In this document: piece after piece, positions 5,164-6,043 of the stretch
How positions within the stretch are numbered: position 1 is the first letter of the stretch
How the letters are laid out: every line of letters starts with the position of its first letter
Assembly (NCBI GenBank): GCA_050954595.1
Contig: JBPBQE010000343.1
Location: 1 to 6,043 of the forward strand
Length of the DNA stretch: 6,043 nt
Reading direction: 5' to 3'
DNA from: JAVVHH01 sp050954595
GTDB lineage: Bacteria; Pseudomonadota; Alphaproteobacteria; Acetobacterales; Acetobacteraceae
Made by a program: the position numbers and the translations under genes
Notes under the pieces: model-generated
Seen by the model: only the letters and a program-made list of their open reading frames with translations
Database searches by the model: none
Told to the model about the DNA's origin: nothing

Positions 5164-6043
5164 GTCCGCACCCCCGGCCGCAGCAACAGCCGCGACAGCG
5201 CCAGCACGATGAACGAGATCACGAACAGGATGAACCCCAGCGCCAGCAGCGACGACAGCTTCAGGCTGCCCGCCGGGCTCTCCGGGAACACCAGGGCCAC
5301 GATCGAGGCGATGGTGTTCCCGGGCCCGAACAGGCTCGGCGTGATCCGGTTCGCGTTGCCGATCACGAACGTCACCGCCATGGTTTCGCCCAGCGCGCGC
5401 CCGAGCCCGAGCATGATCCCGCCCACCACCGAGCTGCGCGTATACGGCAGCACGATCGAGCCCATCACCTCCCAGGTGGTCGAGCCCAGCCCGTAGGCGC
5501 TTTCCTTATAAACGGCCGGCACGGTCATGAAGACGTCGCGCATCGTCGCCGCGATGAACGGGATGATCATGATCGCCAGCACGATGGAGGCGGTGAAGAT
5601 CCCCGTGCCGAACGGCGCCCCCGAGAACAGGTCGCCGATCACCGGGATGTCGCCCAGGTTGTCGATCAGCGGTGGCTGGATATAGGTCGCCATGAACGGA
5701 ACCAGCACCGCAAAGCCCCACATGCCGTAGATGATCGACGGCACCGCGGCCAGCAGCTCGACCGCCGTGCCGACCGGCCGGCGCAACCAGGCCGGCGCCA
5801 GCTCGGTGAGAAACACGGCGATCCCGAACGAGATCGGCACCGCCATGAGCAACGCGATGACGGAGGTGATCAGCGTCCCGTAGATCGCGACCGCGCCGCC
5901 ATAGACGTCCTGGACCGGGTCCCAGTCGGTGTCGACCAGGAAATGGAAACCGAACTGGCGGAAGGCGGGCAGTCCGCCCACGAAGAGCGTGACGATGATG
6001 GCGCCCAGGAGCACCAGCACGAGTAGTCCAGATCCCTTTGCGA
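5160..6043 (-). CDS. pstC: Phosphate ABC transporter permease PstC (5' end outside window)
   Basis: The frame stays open to the right edge, giving 293 residues from the first full codon at 6041. A GTG at 6020 could be mistaken for a start, but it lies inside the first membrane segment (GLLVLVLLGAIIVTLFVGGLPAF) and an intact PstC is usually about 310-330 residues, so the missing piece is the short cytoplasmic N-terminus. Family features include FHFLVDTDWDPV after the first helix, YGTLITSVIALLMAVPISFGIAVFLTEL, AVELLAAVPSIIYGMWGF, the EAA loop KESAYGLGSTTWEVMGSIVLPY (starting near visible residue 179) and GRALGETMAVTFVIGN. It pairs with PstA to form the channel that accepts phosphate from the periplasmic binding protein PstS. 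The pstS gene would be expected to the right of the window. The gene ends in the ATGA overlap with pstA. Confidence 0.95.
   Translation of the reverse strand, partial: AKGSGLLVLVLLGAIIVTLFVGGLPAFRQFGFHFLVDTDWDPVQDVYGGAVAIYGTLITSVIALLMAVPISFGIAVFLTELAPAWLRRPVGTAVELLAAVPSIIYGMWGFAVLVPFMATYIQPPLIDNLGDIPVIGDLFSGAPFGTGIFTASIVLAIMIIPFIAATMRDVFMTVPAVYKESAYGLGSTTWEVMGSIVLPYTRSSVVGGIMLGLGRALGETMAVTFVIGNANRITPSLFGPGNTIASIVALVFPESPAGSLKLSSLLALGFILFVISFIVLALSRLLLRPGVRT
5171..5175 (-). promoter_or_regulatory. Probable ribosome binding site of pstA
   Basis: Read on the - strand this is a GGGGG run, 7 bases before ATG 5163 and inside the end of pstC. It is weaker than a canonical AGGAGG but well placed, and translation is probably also helped by the ATGA overlap. 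Confidence 0.45.

Noticed and set aside
6018..6020. GTG as the start of pstC.
   Set aside because: It falls within the first membrane segment and the frame continues open to the window edge, so the true start is outside.
5142..6026. Long open frame on the + strand (294 codons) opposite pstC.
   Set aside because: Its product is dominated by Arg, His, Asp and Gln with no domain, typical of antisense frames in GC-rich genes. The opposite strand encodes an unmistakable PstC.

Overview
This is a GC-rich, gene-dense bacterial chromosomal segment. Codon third positions are almost all G or C. The gene set, protein sequences and the Pst-PhoU-PhoB order fit a proteobacterium, most likely an alphaproteobacterium and possibly Rhodospirillales/Acetobacteraceae. 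That placement is an impression from sequence character, not a search result. I see no mobile element, CRISPR array, tRNA, rRNA or clear terminator, and no gene-free stretch longer than about 55 bases.

Left part, + strand (1-977): the 3' end of a CoA-transferase subunit A gene, joined by a 4-base ATGA overlap to a complete subunit B gene. Together they would form a two-subunit class I CoA-transferase-fold enzyme (COG1788/COG2057 type). The substrate cannot be read from the sequence. The B subunit lacks the glutamate expected at the classical catalytic position, so hydrolase-like chemistry is possible.

Middle part, - strand (989-1962): a small DUF421/YetF-type membrane protein, preceded two bases upstream by a single-pass membrane protein of unknown family. 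They converge on the CoA-transferase pair with only 11 bases between the stop codons.

Right part, - strand (2017-6043, transcribed right to left): a tightly packed phosphate operon, pstC (5' end cut by the window edge), pstA, pstB, phoU, phoB. PstC and PstA form the inner-membrane channel of the high-affinity phosphate ABC importer and PstB is its ATPase. PhoU is the signalling adaptor linking transporter state to the sensor kinase, and PhoB is the response regulator. Junctions are ATGA overlap (pstC/pstA), 2 bases (pstA/pstB), 17 bases (pstB/phoU) and TGATG overlap (phoU/phoB), so this is almost certainly one transcript. The phosphate-binding protein PstS, the kinase PhoR and the operon promoter with any Pho boxes are not in the window. 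The two membrane genes may be its distal end, since they lie 54 bases downstream of phoB on the same strand.

Overall this is mostly conserved housekeeping DNA. The points worth a second look are the altered active-site region of the CoA-transferase B subunit and the unknown/DUF421 gene pair behind phoB. I did not find evidence of an undescribed large system.
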